From Micrasema longulum (lineage: Eukaryota; Arthropoda; Insecta; Trichoptera; Brachycentridae): 64,000 nucleotides of DNA. Under the pieces are notes generated by a model. The model made no database searches, was not told the origin of the DNA, and saw only the letters and a program-made list of their open reading frames with translations. Within the stretch, counting starts at the first letter, position 1; each line of letters begins with the position of its first letter. A program made the position numbers and the translations under genes. The DNA is taken from the NCBI GenBank assembly GCA_022494885.1, contig JAGVSM010003773.1:1-64000 (forward strand). The letters run 5' to 3'. Positions 62,561-64,000 of this stretch are shown here, in pieces.

Positions 62561-64000
62561 TTTACTATTAAAGAAAAAACATTATATCAAGGGCTTTAAA
62601 CCTGAATGACTTCTCAAAGTTTTATTTAGAGAAAAGGCAAATTTCAATAAAAATCTTGTCGATTGTGGTTTTCTTTCGAAATAAATTAGACCACAAAAAA
62701 AAGCTTAACACTTTTTTTTAAATGAATACATATATCTCGTTATAGCTCTGAAAATAGAGGTGATAAATGTGTTTTGATATTCTAACATCTTTTTAGACAT
62801 TTTTTAATACTTCATTATTTTTTCAAGTCCTTGGAAGAACTACAAAATATAATTTATGGGATGGGGTCATTTTAAGTGTTTTTTATTTCAGATATCATTT
62901 TATTATCTAATTATTTACTATCAAATTCATAAGTATTTAGTAATATAATAATAAAAAATACATTATTTTTAGTTAAAAACTAAATTAAAATGCCTCTATG
63001 TCATAAATTAAATTTTGTCGGTTGTGTAGGCGACTTATTTCGAGGGGGATTATGTAGTCTATAATATTTACAGGTACAAGCAGTACCGGTTTCGCTTAAG
63101 TCGTTATAATGTACCTTAGTATAATTATGATTAAATTGATAAGTACTCTGACATATTACATATTATAATTACATGTAAATAGTATATTGATATGCATTTG
63201 GAAGAGTTAGAACAGAGTTCCGTTTAAACATAGATATAGTTTTAATGTAAGTTTCGTCACACAATTTTAAAAAATATATTTTTTAGTATTTTTATAATTA
63301 ACACCACCCTTTCCTGGTCACTGTCTTAATAAATGTAATTTTTATTTTAGTTTACAGCGGCTTTACTAAAATTTCATCTCAATTTTATTCTTAATCAATA
63401 TTGGTTGTCATTTAAAAATATTTGTAAATATTATTATTGTAATATGGTTGCGAATAATCACAGCCTCAAATATTATTTGCTTTCAGTCTAGTTAAATGTA
63501 AAAAATAACGTAAAATAAGATCATCAAATAGAAAATAATTCCTGTATTATTATTATTATTATTCGATATAGACAGGCAACCTTTGCTGATGATTATACAT
63601 TTATGTGTCTTTATAAATTGAACATTATATAATATCACAAAATAACACAATTTTTACAATTCTTTGAACAATTTCAATGATTATGTATAAGTATTTATAA
63701 TATATTTGGTTTATAAATCAATAAATAAATAGCAATAATGAGTAATATTTTATTTTAATCCTGCATCCTGTGTAAGTTAAATTACCACAAAATGAAAAGT
63801 AAGCAAAATCAGTGTTCAAAAACTGGTTTTTCAAAAAAATAAAAAGGAATATAAATAATATTTGCCTTTTCAAAATTCTTCTTCTTCCTTGTTGTAACGG
63901 AGCTCTGTATCCGCATCTGCAGAATGCCCGTTTTAGAAGATACGCATCCCGTTCCGCATGTATTATTGCGGATGTTTAAGCGATGTGTACCTTTTTTTAC
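62561..64000. other. no recognisable gene
   Basis: AT-rich. It includes a (TTA)n microsatellite (63547-63562), a GAAACCGGT-containing motif on the - strand at 63079-63112, and a G+C-richer edge at 63895-63990 with repeated ATCCGCA/TGCGGAT words that look like a transposon end cut off by the window. Confidence 0.35.

Overview
The window is a piece of a very AT-rich animal nuclear genome, almost certainly from an insect. The clues are split genes with GT..AG introns, insect-type non-LTR retrotransposons with short (AATAA)n tails, RTE elements with microsatellite tails, Penelope-like elements, Tc1/mariner, hAT and THAP-exon repeats, and tRNA-derived SINEs. Nothing in it is bacterial or organellar. 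The species cannot be named from the sequence.

Only two stretches look like host genes. The clear one is a C2H2 zinc-finger gene on the + strand: a short acidic exon at 55940-56111, a 3.8 kb intron, and a terminal exon at 59935-60596 carrying seven zinc fingers. The two exons join in phase. A broken relic of the same terminal exon lies downstream (61508-62560) and is split by a LINE. The other is a possible last coding exon on the - strand (47336-47674) with a coiled-coil C-terminus.

Everything else that can be recognised is mobile DNA, mostly 5'-truncated and nested. For clarity I use working names. LINE families: A (2840, 9665, 17465-, 26865, 43818-), B (8225, 46016-, 56730-), C (20968-, 45245), D (4411, 26555-), E (37983, 50335, 53375-), F (1888, 61565), plus RTE-type pieces (17941, 27117-, 27575-, 34875-, 35940, 40852-). 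Penelope-like elements (PLE) occur at 25384-26255, 43137-43445 and 52201-52560 (all -), with a terminal relic near 4002. Each carries a hammerhead-ribozyme-like motif.

DNA-type repeats are: a foldback family with long inverted arms (about eleven pieces: 105, 1600, 7227, 30656, 31990, 35337, 39470, 47840, 49200, 49966, 62136); a roughly 0.6 kb family that keeps a THAP-domain first exon and splice donor (6335, 13975, 20845, 38840); a 591-bp TIR MITE (1786-, 23062, 24901); a 120-bp palindromic MITE (30484, 54511, 51462); a CAGGGTGTTC Tc1-type MITE (42591, 26799); and remnants of Tc1, mariner and hAT transposases. Three tRNA-derived SINE families lie between 40 and 53 kb.

Several nestings have readable target-site duplications and so give a relative order of insertion: PLE in MITE, LINE in THAP repeat, LINE in foldback, two SINEs in one foldback, RTE in MITE, palindromic MITE in hAT, and LINE in the zinc-finger relic.
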